A stretch of DNA of 64,000 nt from CAZWRV01 sp964636325 (GCA_964636325.1 CAZWRV010000021.1:1-64000); one strand, 5' to 3'; shown: positions 48,646 to 59,502, counted from the stretch's first letter. The notes: generated by a model from the letters alone, not told the origin. Made by a program: numbers and translations.

Positions 48646-48674
48646 TTGCATTTGACATGGAGCAAGGCTATAAT
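48646..48674 (+). promoter_or_regulatory. Sigma70-type promoter of the giant exported protein gene
   Basis: TTGCAT at 48646-48651, 17-bp spacer, TATAAT at 48669-48674, in an AT-rich region. Transcription would start near 48681, leaving a leader of about 60 bases that ends in a strong AAGGAGG 6-7 bases before the ATG. A TTGACA at 48652 is in the spacer and too near TATAAT to serve as its -35. Confidence 0.6.
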
Positions 48675-48742
48675 ACATTAATCAGTTTATAAGAAACCGG
48701 CATAAAACAAACTTTTACAATTTCTCAAAAAGGAGGAAGGCG

Positions 48743-51700
48743 ATGAAACTCATGAAGCTCTGGGCGGCGGCAACACTGCTCCTTACGATAGGGCTCGCAT
48801 CGACGGGCGCTTGGGCCGCGACAAATTCTTCTGTCGGCAGGGAGCCTGCGGTCATATCGGTCAAGATACAGGTGGGCGACAAAGCCGGCGACCAGACGTT
48901 CACCGTATGGAACGCGGGAGGTCCGGATCCATTGGCATACTCCGTCGGCAACAACACCAGCGCACCTTCGGACGACCTCCAGACCTACACGATAAAATAT
49001 GAGCCTGCCGGGCACAACTGGGTGGCCAACGTAACGCCGTTGGTCGGCAGCTCGGCCGACGCCGCCGCCAAGAACACGCACACCATCACGTTCAACACCG
49101 CCGGCCTGCCCGCCGGAAACTACATGGCGACCATATACGTAGTGAACAACGACAGCCTGTCCATCAACCCTGACACCGGCCAGAGAATTTATTCTGACGT
49201 CAAAACAGTCATCATCAACCTGAAGGTCGGCGTTCCTAAATTCAAATGCGGCCTTCCGAAGTTGCCTATTATTTTGGGTGAAGAGATGGGCAAGTATCCG
49301 AGCCTTGAGAACTTCATCGCGTTCAGGGGCGACCACCTAAACGGATCTGCGATCCTTGCGTTTCCCCCCGCCAAACAAGTAATACCCGTAACTAATATCG
49401 GAGGCGGGAAAATGCGCGTCTATGTGACCGAAATTTCCGAGGATACGCCGGTCGAGAAATATCAAAAGCCCCCGGGTTCCGGCAGAATGATTCACGGAAC
49501 GGATCCAAGCGGCGACGGCTACATCGTCGTAAACGCCGGCGAGACTGGGTTCGTCACCGTCAACTATTCAGGCCCTCCTGCTTCCGCGACTTACTGGTTT
49601 CCTGCAACGGGCACATACACGGCCTGGATCGTGATGGCATCTTACGACGACGACGACATGGCGCCCGCCATCGACAGCGGAGTTGACAACACTGTAAAAA
49701 TAATAATGCGTGTCGGGCCGAAGGCCTTCGTCGACACCTGGGATCCCCCCAGGACGGGCGGCTGGGCTCATCCCGGCGGCCCCATACTCGCCCCCGTCGC
49801 CGGTTTTGCCAGAGAAGACCAGGAACCGGCCGACCTCTTCACGGTTCAGAACGACCCCGGCAACATTCTCAACAGCCGCGACGTGCAAGGCCTCCCTCCG
49901 GAAGAGGTTGTCGCCGATCCCAGTATCAACTCGAACATGATGCGCTACACAATAAACCGCGGCGGCGACATGGGCGGCTCCTGGATCAAGGCCTCCATCA
50001 ATGGCGCCCCGGTTGCGGACGACCAGACATTCACACTTGAAAACCCCGGCGACGGCAACTCGATCACCGTCAACTACAACACTTCCGACCTGCCGGTAAC
50101 CCCTCCGACCGATCCCGACCAGCCCGGAATAAAGGTCTATCAAGGCTACATATATGTCCGCCAGAACGACTATTTCGGCAACAACGGCGCCAACTATGCC
50201 ACCGACCAAAACGACATCAACACCGCCGGCGGAACCGGCGACAAGCCGAACCCGGCCGACGCGCCTCCCACATACTACCCCGACACCATGCAGCACAGCA
50301 CGGTCGTGCCGATATACCTGACGGTCCGCGGCCCGACAATCTCGACCGACTACAACTCCTTCAGCCAGACCATCCAACAGGGCGCGAACGCAAACACCCA
50401 GACATTCAAGATATGGAATCTATACGGCATGAGCCGCTTGCACTATTCTGTCAACGTGGAAGGCGCCGAGTTCCAAGGAACAAAGTGGTTGGAAGTCATT
50501 GATTCCGACCCGAACCAGGATTCGGACAATGAGACAGACAAGAACACGGTCACCTTGAAATACAACGCCTCCGGCCTCAAGACCGGCGCATATACGGCGA
50601 CCATCACGTACACCGACCAGAACGCGACGAACTCCCCGTATGTCGTAAATATAACGCTCCGGGTGCTCGGCCCGATCATAGCGACCGACAAGAACGACAT
50701 GTATCCCGTCTGCATAGTCGGCAACAACGCCGTCAACGACACGCAGTTCTATGTTTGGAACGCCGACCAGGTTGGCGTCCCTCCGGGATATCTCGGTTCA
50801 ATCCTCAACTATTCAATATCCACCTATGTCAACGAAGGCAGCTTCAACTGGATATCATGCGATCCCGTAAAGGGTACATCCTCCGCCATCAACAACGGCG
50901 TCGCCGACAAGGACCTCATCAAGGTCACATACATGACCTCCAACCTGCCGCCCGGAAAATACACCGGAGGGATCAAGGTTGTGAACTCGGACAACGGAAG
51001 CGAGAAGATAATCACGGTCAACCTCAATGTCCGAGCGCCGATGATCGCGACCAGCATAAACGAAATATATCAGAAGTGCGACATAGGCACGGACGCCGGA
51101 ACGCAGTCATTCCAAGTTTGGAACTCAGGAGATACTGACACAACGCTGGTCTATTCTATCTCAGACGATGTTCAATGGCTTACTCTGACAGACTCCAACC
51201 CAGCCCACATCTCCACCGGCGACGCGGACAGGAACACGATCACGCTCTCCTACAGCACGTCGGCCATGTCCGCTGGAATGTATGATGGAATAATCACCAT
51301 CCAGAGCGACAAGGCGCCAAATTCGCCTGTCCTAATCCCAGTCCATCTCGAGATACAGGCACCGGCGATCGGTCTTAGCACGACGATATTGAATCCGACA
51401 TGCCTGGCGGGCTTCGACGCAACCCAGCAGACCTTCGAGATATGGAACGGCGGCTACGCCACACTGAACTATACGATTTCGACGGATCAGGCCTGGGTGG
51501 CCTGTTCGCCGTCCGGCGGCACTTCGAAGAACGTCAACGACAAGGACACGATAACGGTCACATACATGACCAAGGATCTCGCGCCGAACACCTATCAAGC
51601 CACAATTACCGTGGGCGATCCCAACGCCTCCAACACCCCCCAGCTCATCTCCATCAACCTGGTTGTCCAGAAACCGATGATGCAGACCGATAAGACCGCG

Positions 51701-54700
51701 ATAGACGCCGTGGCTGACATCGGCCAAACGCCCCCGGCACAATCCTTCAAAGTCTGGAATCCCAACACAGGAAAGCTCAATTGGACCGCGGCAATCGATC
51801 CGGCTGGAACCCCCTGGCTGCAAATCTCACCCAATTCCGGCAGTTCCACCGGCGAACAAGACGTTGTCAATGTCACCTTCGTTGGTGCCGCTCTTCAGCC
51901 GCCGGGAGTGCACGAGGCCGACATAATCGTCACAGGCAAGGACGATGCCGACAAGGAGGTCACAGGCTCCCCAGTCAAAATCCACGTGACACTCTCGATC
52001 GGCCCCAGGGTCGAGACTAACATCACAGAGATAACCGCCGAGTGCTTCAAAGGCGGCGATGATCCGGGCAACCAGATGTTCACGGTCAAGAACAGCGGTG
52101 TCGGCACACTGCATTACACCATAACGAAGCAGACGGCCGCAGCATGGCTCAACATCAACCCCATGAACGGGACATCGACAGGCCAGAACATCACCCATAC
52201 CGTCTCATTCCCCGGCGCCAGGGATCTGCCTGCCGGCACCTACACGAACAAGATAGTCATAACCAACGACGACACAACCGACCAGTCTTTCATCAATGTG
52301 ACGCTCAAGGTCAACAGCGGCGCGATAATCGCGATGGAGCCCGACGAGCTCCCGGTCTCGTGCGCCAAGGGCTTCAATGCGGATCCCGCGACATTTGAAG
52401 TCTGGAACGACGACACCGAGCACGGGAGCGCGTTGAACTATGTCCTTACATCGGGCAACTATGTTCCTGACGTCGGAGTTCAGTGGATCGCCGGCCTTTT
52501 CCCTAACGCCGGCTCATCCACAGGAGAACACGACGAGATCACGGTGAACTTCAACACCGCCGCCCTGGATGTCGGCACATACGCGGCCGACATCATCATT
52601 ACCGACGGCGCGGCTGAAAACTCCCCGCAGAAGATAACCGTCACACTTGAAGTCCTCGGTCCGACGATCGGAGTCGCGCCCAGTTCGCTCAGCGCGGCAT
52701 GCGCCACGGGCCAAGACGCCCCGCCGACCACGTTCGAAGTATGGAACGCCGGCGGCGGAAACCTTGACTTCACGATTGCTGTAGACACCGGCGACGATCC
52801 GGTATGGATCGCCTGCGCGCCTGTCGCCGGGACGTCGACCGGCCCCAACGATCATAAGACCATCAATGTCACCTTCTCCACGAAGACACTTGAGGCGGGG
52901 GAATACGAAGGTGCCATCATAGTCACCTCGGCCGGTGCCACGAACTCCCCGCTCACGCTGCCGGTCAAGCTTGCTGTCGGCCAGCCCGAAATCGCGCTCA
53001 GCACCACAGAACTTGATCCCACCTGCCTCATGGGCTCCGACGCGGATCCTGAACTGTTCCAGGTGTGGAACTCAGGCAATGGCACGCTTAATTTCACGAT
53101 CACCGACGACGCGCCTTGGCTCGCGTGCGCCCCCGCCGCCGGAACTTCGATCGACGCCGACGACAAGAAGACCATAACCGTCACCTATGCCACGAAAGAC
53201 ATGGACACCGGAGTCTACAGCGCCAAGATCACCGTAGCCGACCCCGGCGCGATCAACACTCCGCAGGAAATTCTTGTGACACTCACCGTGACGAAGGAAG
53301 TCCCGGCAGGGGCGACTGTGCATATCGCCGCCGACGAGGAAGGCATAACCAAGGATGCGGCCAACAAGATGATTTTCTGGCCCGACCAGACCGCCAACGC
53401 CAACGACGCTTCACAGAGGGATTCCGCCAAGCAGCCCGTCTGGACCAACGGCGTGATGAACAGCAAGCCTGCCGTTCTCTTCGGCGGTTCCACCTCGATG
53501 ACATTCTTCAGCGCGGAAGGCATAAACCAGAGCGCCGCAGGCCCGTTCACCGCAAAGACAATCTGCCTGGTCTTCCAGACCGGCGGCGACATCGGCACGC
53601 GCCAGATGCTGCTGGCCCAGGGGGACAAGGACAGGGGCTTCAACATGTATATCGACAACAGGGTGCTCTATTTCGGCGCCTGGAACCTGACCAGCGACGG
53701 GCTCGGAACGCCTTGGTCGCCGCAGACATGGGCTAACATGCAGGTTCTTCCGAACCAGTCATACTGCGCGGTTCTATCATACAACTACGTTGACGACCAG
53801 ACCTACTATCTCAGGGGCATATTCTCGTATGTCGACCAGACCAGCCCCGACGGCATCAAGGAGGAGGTCTCCTCCGCCACAGGCTTCATCGGCAAGGTCT
53901 ACCCGCAGACGCAGGGTCTTGTCATAGGGGCCTCCACACCTTCCTCTTATTTCCATGACGGAAAGACTTCCGGAGCGGCCAGCTTCGCCGGCTACATAGC
54001 TGAGATGGTTTACTACAACAGCGCACTCGACGACGCCACGAGGAGGGATCTCGAGAGCAACCTGGTCGGGAAATACGGCATCAGCGTCCCGCCCGTCCCT
54101 GCGGACGGCCTCGTTCTCTGGCTCAGGCCCGACTCGGGAGTTGACATGGACGCCTCCAACCTCGTGAAGACCTGGCTCGACAGATCCAACATGGCCGGGA
54201 AGAAGACGATGTCGCTGAAGCAGTCCTCCGCCAAGAAGAAACCGACCTATGTTGCGAGCGTCGTCAGCAACCAGCCCGGCATAAGATACTCCGGCGCCCA
54301 GATAATGCAGGGAGCTAACAACAGCAGCATAAACGCCGACAAGCAGGGCTACAATGCCAGGAGCATATTCATCGTCTTCCAGACCGGTTCTGAAGTCACC
54401 TCGCCCCAGGTGCTCTGGGCCGAAGGCGACAAGAAGGTCGGCCTGAACGTATTTCTGTCGGGCGGCAACCTCTGCCTCGGTGCATGGGGCACTAAGGCAC
54501 CCAAGAATCAGATAGCCTGGGATCCGGTGTTTCTCAGCACCAACGTGACCAGCAACGCGCTCTACTGCGTTCAGTTCTCGCTTAACTACGACCAAGGGCA
54601 GCCCGCCAACACCAGTTTCGACGGTTACATCAACGGTGTCCTTTTCGGCAATTCCAACAAAGTGGGGCAGATATTCAAGCACGCGCCGGGGGCGATGGGC

Positions 54701-54871
54701 GGGATAAAGGGCACTTCGAACCTTAACGGCGCTATAGCGAAAAGCGCATTCTACGCCGGCGATGTCCTCGAGATGCTGATGTATAACAGCGTCCTGACTG
54801 TCGACGAAGTGAGCCAGCTGGAGTCCTATCTGAAGAGCAGGTACGGGATCAATTTCCCGCCTAACAACTGA
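48743..54871 (+). CDS. Giant exported protein with about eleven BACON-like repeats and two LamG/ConA-like domains
   Basis: 2042 residues with a signal peptide (KLWAAATLLLTIGLASTGAW, cleavage after AWA). About eleven Ig-like repeats, mostly 104-122 residues each, are marked by FxVWN words near residues 52, 364, 553, 666, 788, 895, 1000, 1111, 1215, 1328 and 1436, each with a later AYTATITV-like strand and a TSTGxxDxxTVTY-like turn. They resemble BACON domains. Two ConA/LamG-like lectin folds follow (about 1515-1775 and 1784-2040). Strong promoter and ribosome site suggest abundance. Probable role: cell-surface or extracellular binding of carbohydrate or host/particle material. No anchoring motif is visible. 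Confidence 0.82.
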   Translation: MKLMKLWAAATLLLTIGLASTGAWAATNSSVGREPAVISVKIQVGDKAGDQTFTVWNAGGPDPLAYSVGNNTSAPSDDLQTYTIKYEPAGHNWVANVTPLVGSSADAAAKNTHTITFNTAGLPAGNYMATIYVVNNDSLSINPDTGQRIYSDVKTVIINLKVGVPKFKCGLPKLPIILGEEMGKYPSLENFIAFRGDHLNGSAILAFPPAKQVIPVTNIGGGKMRVYVTEISEDTPVEKYQKPPGSGRMIHGTDPSGDGYIVVNAGETGFVTVNYSGPPASATYWFPATGTYTAWIVMASYDDDDMAPAIDSGVDNTVKIIMRVGPKAFVDTWDPPRTGGWAHPGGPILAPVAGFAREDQEPADLFTVQNDPGNILNSRDVQGLPPEEVVADPSINSNMMRYTINRGGDMGGSWIKASINGAPVADDQTFTLENPGDGNSITVNYNTSDLPVTPPTDPDQPGIKVYQGYIYVRQNDYFGNNGANYATDQNDINTAGGTGDKPNPADAPPTYYPDTMQHSTVVPIYLTVRGPTISTDYNSFSQTIQQGANANTQTFKIWNLYGMSRLHYSVNVEGAEFQGTKWLEVIDSDPNQDSDNETDKNTVTLKYNASGLKTGAYTATITYTDQNATNSPYVVNITLRVLGPIIATDKNDMYPVCIVGNNAVNDTQFYVWNADQVGVPPGYLGSILNYSISTYVNEGSFNWISCDPVKGTSSAINNGVADKDLIKVTYMTSNLPPGKYTGGIKVVNSDNGSEKIITVNLNVRAPMIATSINEIYQKCDIGTDAGTQSFQVWNSGDTDTTLVYSISDDVQWLTLTDSNPAHISTGDADRNTITLSYSTSAMSAGMYDGIITIQSDKAPNSPVLIPVHLEIQAPAIGLSTTILNPTCLAGFDATQQTFEIWNGGYATLNYTISTDQAWVACSPSGGTSKNVNDKDTITVTYMTKDLAPNTYQATITVGDPNASNTPQLISINLVVQKPMMQTDKTAIDAVADIGQTPPAQSFKVWNPNTGKLNWTAAIDPAGTPWLQISPNSGSSTGEQDVVNVTFVGAALQPPGVHEADIIVTGKDDADKEVTGSPVKIHVTLSIGPRVETNITEITAECFKGGDDPGNQMFTVKNSGVGTLHYTITKQTAAAWLNINPMNGTSTGQNITHTVSFPGARDLPAGTYTNKIVITNDDTTDQSFINVTLKVNSGAIIAMEPDELPVSCAKGFNADPATFEVWNDDTEHGSALNYVLTSGNYVPDVGVQWIAGLFPNAGSSTGEHDEITVNFNTAALDVGTYAADIIITDGAAENSPQKITVTLEVLGPTIGVAPSSLSAACATGQDAPPTTFEVWNAGGGNLDFTIAVDTGDDPVWIACAPVAGTSTGPNDHKTINVTFSTKTLEAGEYEGAIIVTSAGATNSPLTLPVKLAVGQPEIALSTTELDPTCLMGSDADPELFQVWNSGNGTLNFTITDDAPWLACAPAAGTSIDADDKKTITVTYATKDMDTGVYSAKITVADPGAINTPQEILVTLTVTKEVPAGATVHIAADEEGITKDAANKMIFWPDQTANANDASQRDSAKQPVWTNGVMNSKPAVLFGGSTSMTFFSAEGINQSAAGPFTAKTICLVFQTGGDIGTRQMLLAQGDKDRGFNMYIDNRVLYFGAWNLTSDGLGTPWSPQTWANMQVLPNQSYCAVLSYNYVDDQTYYLRGIFSYVDQTSPDGIKEEVSSATGFIGKVYPQTQGLVIGASTPSSYFHDGKTSGAASFAGYIAEMVYYNSALDDATRRDLESNLVGKYGISVPPVPADGLVLWLRPDSGVDMDASNLVKTWLDRSNMAGKKTMSLKQSSAKKKPTYVASVVSNQPGIRYSGAQIMQGANNSSINADKQGYNARSIFIVFQTGSEVTSPQVLWAEGDKKVGLNVFLSGGNLCLGAWGTKAPKNQIAWDPVFLSTNVTSNALYCVQFSLNYDQGQPANTSFDGYINGVLFGNSNKVGQIFKHAPGAMGGIKGTSNLNGAIAKSAFYAGDVLEMLMYNSVLTVDEVSQLESYLKSRYGINFPPNN

Positions 54872-54906
54872 GTCCGGGCTCGCTTCCAGTACGTGATCGA
54901 CACTTG

Positions 54907-54942
54907 AAAAGGTGCATGGCCGAAACAGGCGATGCACCTTTT
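54907..54942 (+). terminator. Hairpin terminator between the two giant genes
   Basis: Stem AAAAGGTGCAT / ATGCACCTTTT (11 bp, perfect) around the loop GGCCGAAACAGGCG, 35 bases after the stop at 54871. The T-tract is only four long, so it may be leaky; A and T tracts on both sides make it formally bidirectional. Confidence 0.6.
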
Positions 54943-54973
54943 GTGGCAACATATCAATATAAGGATCACAATC

Positions 54974-57900
54974 ATGAACAATTTTGCCAGGATTTCATTT
55001 GCTGTTCTGATGTTCCTATCATTCAGCGCATTCGCCGCACCTGTCGGACAGGATCAAGCCGTCACGGCTGCAAAGAACTGGCTGGCCGCAGGGAAGACGA
55101 AGCTGGGTGCCGACATGGACAGGCAGTTCTCGTCGCTCAAGTCGCTGAAGAACGATTCGGGCACAACCATCTGCCATGTTGTTTCGCTAAGCCCTGGAGG
55201 CTTCGTCGTGATGTCAGCCGACGATCTCGTAGAGCCGGTGATCGCCTTCTCCCAGGAAGGAATATTTCCCGATGGCAAAGGCACGCCGCTTGCGGATCTT
55301 CTCTTCTTCGACCTCTCCGAAAGGACAGAATTGGCGCAGAATATCGAAAAGACATCCGCAAGGCAGGGGTTGTCGCTTGACACCGGCCCCTTGGGCGAAA
55401 GCAAGGCCAAGTGGGCCTCACTCATCGCCGGCCAGCGCAATGCGTCACTGCCGACAATCACAAACCCCTGGGTGGATCCTCTGCTGAAGACGAAATGGGG
55501 GCAGCAGACTGCCAGCGGCGGCGCCAAGGCCTGCTACAACTATTTCACCCCCACAGGCGTCAACAATGGAACCATCATCTGGACTGAAGGCAGCGTGAGC
55601 AACTATCCGTGCGGCTGCGTCGCCACCGCCCTGGCGCAGATAATGAGATATTATCAATATCCCAACGAGAAGTGCGAAGGCACATTCAACATCACGGTCG
55701 ACAACTACGCGGTCTCAAGGGAGCTCCGCGCCGGAACAGGTTCCAACGGAGCCTTCGCCTGGGCGAACATGCCGGCGGAGCCCAACAACAATACAGGAGA
55801 AATCAATCTCAGGGAGATAGGCACGCTGACATACGACTGCGGCCTTTCAGTAAACATGGACTACACTGCGGAAGGTTCCGGCTCGGACACCCTGCGCACG
55901 GTCGATGCCCTCAAAAACACGTTCAAATATTCAAACGCGATAAAAGGGTACAGGAACGGCAGCGAACTGATCAACAACGGATTCACAAACATGTGCAATC
56001 CGAACTTGGATGCCGGGCGCCCCTGCCAGCTAGGACTCAACGGGTGGGCGGGCGGCCACTCAGTCGTCTGCGACGGCTATGGATACGATGTTAGCCCCAC
56101 CGATCCCAACAAGAAGGTTTTATACCACCATCTTAACATGGGCTGGGAGGGTGCGTACGATCTATGGTACACCCTGCCTGTCATAGACTCCAACCCCGAC
56201 TTCTCAGTTATCCGAAGCTGTGTCTACAATGTGTATCAGTCGGGCTCCGGAGAAATCATCAGCGGCCGCGTCGCAACCGCCAGCGGCTCCGGCCTGAACG
56301 GAGTCAAGATGACTGCGGAAGGTGGAGGCAAGCAGTATACGACATATACGAACAACAGGGGCATTTATTATTTCGAGAAGATGCCCTCGGCCACCAATTT
56401 CACTATAACATGCGGCCACAAGGATGCGCCAAACCCGATCTCGATTGTCACGGGAACTTCGAAGGACAACCAGACGGTAGGGAACATCTGGGGCATAAAC
56501 TTCACGGTTGGCGGCGGCCCTGAGATAGGCTACACTCCGACCACTATAACGCTGGAATGCGCCCAGGGCACTTCCCCGTCTCCGGTCAAGTTCTATGTGT
56601 GGAACAAAGGACTTGACAAGGTGAACTTCTCAATAGGATATCCTCCCGGCCAGAACTGGATCGCATGCTGGCCCACCTCCGGAACTTCCGCCAGCGCCAC
56701 CGACAAACAGGAAATCACCGCATACTTCGAGACTTCGACCGCCGCGGCGGGCGAATATGTGGGCGGCATCGCCATAGTGGATGCCAAGGCGGCAAACTCG
56801 CCGCAATGGATCACGGTCTACCTGAAGGTGAAAGGCTCATCCATCGGGATCAGCACCAACGGAATCAAAGTCGCCTGCGCCGAGGGGCAGTCCCCTGCTC
56901 CTGTCACCTTCCAGGTCTGGAACGCCGGCGTCAGCAAGCTCGACTTCGCAATTTCCGACGACGCCACATGGCTCTCATGCTCTCCTACGTCCGGCCAGTC
57001 CACCGGCATAACCAACAAGGCCGACATTATGGCCACATTCTCAACCTCGGCGTTGAAGAAGGGGGAATATCTGGCGGAAATAACCGTTTCCGACACCAGC
57101 GGCGCCAGCGCCGCAAAGACCATCGCCGTGCTCCTGGTCGTGGGGCCTAAGATCGGCTATTTCCCAACCGCTTTCTCAATACTAACTGCAAAGGGCGCCG
57201 ACGCCCCGCCCAAATTCTTCGACCTGACAAACACGGGCGGCGGCACCCTGCACTACTCCATCTCCGACGATGTCCAGTGGGTGGCATGCTCGCCGGCGTC
57301 CGGAACCTTGGAACAAGGGGCGACACAGAGGATAACGATGGACTTCTCAACAGCCGGGCTGCCGAAGGGAGATTATTCCGGAACAATTACTATAAGCGAC
57401 GCGAACTCGATCAATTCGCCTCAGAAAATCCCCCTTGCCATGACAATCATAATCATGCCCAGCATCTCCCTTAGCACCGACAAGCTCGAGCCGACATGCG
57501 TTTTGGGCAACAACGCCAAATTCGACCAATTCACCGTCAGGAACGACAACGACGAGAGCGTCCTGAACTACAACATCACCACCAATGCAAGCTGGCTGAC
57601 ATGTTCTCCCACCTCAGGGACTTCAACCGGCAAGGACGACGTGGACACGATCACAGTCACCTATGCGACTTCCGAGCTGCCGATAGGCACATATACTGCG
57701 ACGATAACTGTCGCAAGCATAGACGCCATCAACTCCCCGCAGACAATCGAGGTGACGCTCCAGGTCGGCCCCGACGAAAGTTCCATCCCGGATCAGGCAA
57801 AGCTGCAGGTGACACTCTTCTCCAACACCGGAGGGATCACAAGGGACAATTACAACAGGGTGAGCTTCTGGCCCGACTTCTCCACCCATCAGAACGACGC

Positions 57901-59326
57901 GCGCCAAGGCAGCACGGAAAAGCAGCCTATATACCTCGCGGCCCTTCCGATCCCCAAGCATGAGGATGAATACGGCCCGGTCGTATACTTCAAAGGCAAA
58001 AGCCTCCTGGAAATACTACCCGCATCGACCACCGCACCGGCCACCAAGATGACGACGGCCATGTATTTCAGGACAGGTACCGACGTCACCACACGGCAGG
58101 TTCTTTTCAAGATCGGCGACCAGATAAAGGGAATGAACGCCTATCTTGACGCGGGAAACCTTTATGTCAACGCATGGGATCTGAAGGACGATGATGGCAT
58201 CGGCCCAGACGTTCCTTGGGGGCCACTCTTCGTCAGCACACCCGTAGTTCCCGACACGACCTACACCCTCTTTTTCCTTTTCGACCAGGCGAACAGGGAG
58301 ATAAAAGGCTATCTGAACGGAGTCAATTTCGGAACAGCGATCGGCGCCGGAAAACTCTATCCTTCCAAGGCCAAGTCAAGCATCGGCGGCCCGGCCGGAC
58401 CGACACTTTTCCATGACATGAAAAAGGGCGGCAAGTGTTTCAAGGGCCATATCGCGTCCTACGTCCACTACGGGGACGCGGTTCTCACCACCGCCCAGAG
58501 AAACGCCCTTTCCACATACCTGTCTACGACATTCGCCGCCTCCTTCTCGCCGGTCAACCAGTTCGTCCTGTGGATTAAGCCCGACAACGGCATTGACAAG
58601 GACACGGAGCGATGGGTATCGACCTGGCTTGACAGGTCTTCAAGCCTGATGAAGTTCAGCCAGAAGTCCAAGAAGAAGATGCCCCGCTGGGAGCAGGCCG
58701 TCCTCCTGAACGACGGACTCAGCGTTTCCAACGGGATTCTGTTCGACGGCGCCGCCAACATCATGACAGCCTCAAGCAGTCCCAATATCAACTCCAGCAG
58801 CCTCGGCTATTCGCAGCGCTCAATGTTCATAGTCTTCAAAACCGGAGTCAACATCTCTGAAAGGCAGGTCGTCTGGACAGAGGGCGACAAGAACACCGGG
58901 CTCAGCCTCTATATCTACGGCGGGAAGCTCTTCGCATGCGCCGGAGACCTGAAGGGCAAGTGCGGATCGGTGTGGGGGCCATCATACGTGACCCTGCCTG
59001 CGGACGTCAATCTGAATTTAAACACCGTCTACTGCGCCGAAATATTCCTCAACCAGCCCGCCGGCACGCTTTCGCTTACAGTCAGCGACGGAACCAACAA
59101 ATACTCCGGTTCCGCCGCAGGGGCTGGGATCCTCTGCGCTCATCCCCCTGCCGCCATAGGCGGAATCAAGGGATCGGCTCTCTTGCATGACGGCGCTGCC
59201 AAGAGCGGCAGCTATCTCGGCGGTTACATATTCGAGATACTGGTCTACGGCTCCGTCCTTGATGCCGCAGATACGGCACTGGTAGAGTCCTATATCACCG
59301 GGATCTACGGCATCAAATTCCCGTAA
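54974..59326 (+). CDS. Exported C10 (streptopain-like) protease with BACON-like repeats and two LamG-like domains
   Basis: 1450 residues from ATG 54974 (AAGGA upstream); signal peptide ISFAVLMFLSFSAFA. A propeptide-like part (to about 165) precedes a C10 cysteine peptidase: NYPCGCVATALAQIMRYYQ with catalytic Cys215 and GGHSVVCDGYGYD with His362. A carboxypeptidase-regulatory-like domain follows (about 425-500; GSGLNGVKMTAEGGGKQYTT), then four BACON-like repeats (about 537, 645, 746, 851) and two LamG-like domains (about 935-1190, 1195-1450) related to those of the gene before. It should self-activate outside the cell and cleave proteins bound by its C-terminal part (inference). Confidence 0.85.
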   Translation: MNNFARISFAVLMFLSFSAFAAPVGQDQAVTAAKNWLAAGKTKLGADMDRQFSSLKSLKNDSGTTICHVVSLSPGGFVVMSADDLVEPVIAFSQEGIFPDGKGTPLADLLFFDLSERTELAQNIEKTSARQGLSLDTGPLGESKAKWASLIAGQRNASLPTITNPWVDPLLKTKWGQQTASGGAKACYNYFTPTGVNNGTIIWTEGSVSNYPCGCVATALAQIMRYYQYPNEKCEGTFNITVDNYAVSRELRAGTGSNGAFAWANMPAEPNNNTGEINLREIGTLTYDCGLSVNMDYTAEGSGSDTLRTVDALKNTFKYSNAIKGYRNGSELINNGFTNMCNPNLDAGRPCQLGLNGWAGGHSVVCDGYGYDVSPTDPNKKVLYHHLNMGWEGAYDLWYTLPVIDSNPDFSVIRSCVYNVYQSGSGEIISGRVATASGSGLNGVKMTAEGGGKQYTTYTNNRGIYYFEKMPSATNFTITCGHKDAPNPISIVTGTSKDNQTVGNIWGINFTVGGGPEIGYTPTTITLECAQGTSPSPVKFYVWNKGLDKVNFSIGYPPGQNWIACWPTSGTSASATDKQEITAYFETSTAAAGEYVGGIAIVDAKAANSPQWITVYLKVKGSSIGISTNGIKVACAEGQSPAPVTFQVWNAGVSKLDFAISDDATWLSCSPTSGQSTGITNKADIMATFSTSALKKGEYLAEITVSDTSGASAAKTIAVLLVVGPKIGYFPTAFSILTAKGADAPPKFFDLTNTGGGTLHYSISDDVQWVACSPASGTLEQGATQRITMDFSTAGLPKGDYSGTITISDANSINSPQKIPLAMTIIIMPSISLSTDKLEPTCVLGNNAKFDQFTVRNDNDESVLNYNITTNASWLTCSPTSGTSTGKDDVDTITVTYATSELPIGTYTATITVASIDAINSPQTIEVTLQVGPDESSIPDQAKLQVTLFSNTGGITRDNYNRVSFWPDFSTHQNDARQGSTEKQPIYLAALPIPKHEDEYGPVVYFKGKSLLEILPASTTAPATKMTTAMYFRTGTDVTTRQVLFKIGDQIKGMNAYLDAGNLYVNAWDLKDDDGIGPDVPWGPLFVSTPVVPDTTYTLFFLFDQANREIKGYLNGVNFGTAIGAGKLYPSKAKSSIGGPAGPTLFHDMKKGGKCFKGHIASYVHYGDAVLTTAQRNALSTYLSTTFAASFSPVNQFVLWIKPDNGIDKDTERWVSTWLDRSSSLMKFSQKSKKKMPRWEQAVLLNDGLSVSNGILFDGAANIMTASSSPNINSSSLGYSQRSMFIVFKTGVNISERQVVWTEGDKNTGLSLYIYGGKLFACAGDLKGKCGSVWGPSYVTLPADVNLNLNTVYCAEIFLNQPAGTLSLTVSDGTNKYSGSAAGAGILCAHPPAAIGGIKGSALLHDGAAKSGSYLGGYIFEILVYGSVLDAADTALVESYITGIYGIKFP

Positions 59327-59338
59327 GCTCCGCATGAG

Positions 59339-59377
59339 TATGAATTCAGAAAACTACGCCCTTTTGCTGAATTCATA
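59339..59377. repeat. Palindrome TATGAATTCAGAAAA / TTTTGCTGAATTCATA with CTACGCCC loop
   Basis: The inverted orientation of the copy at 10300 (loop reads GGGCGTAG on the other strand). It lies 12 bases after the C10-protease stop. Confidence 0.85.
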
Positions 59378-59502
59378 TGGCGGCAAGGAGTCCGGACGGC
59401 GGTCGAATTTGCTCGAAATCTTTCTGATCGAGATTTGATTTTTTCTAAAACGGGCCTAAACTTATCTCTCTGTTAAAGAATTAAAGGGAAGAAGGGTTCA
59501 AC

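Noticed and set aside
48652..48674. TTGACA at 48652 as the -35 for TATAAT at 48669
   Set aside because: The spacing is only 11 bp; TTGCAT at 48646 with a 17-bp spacer fits better.
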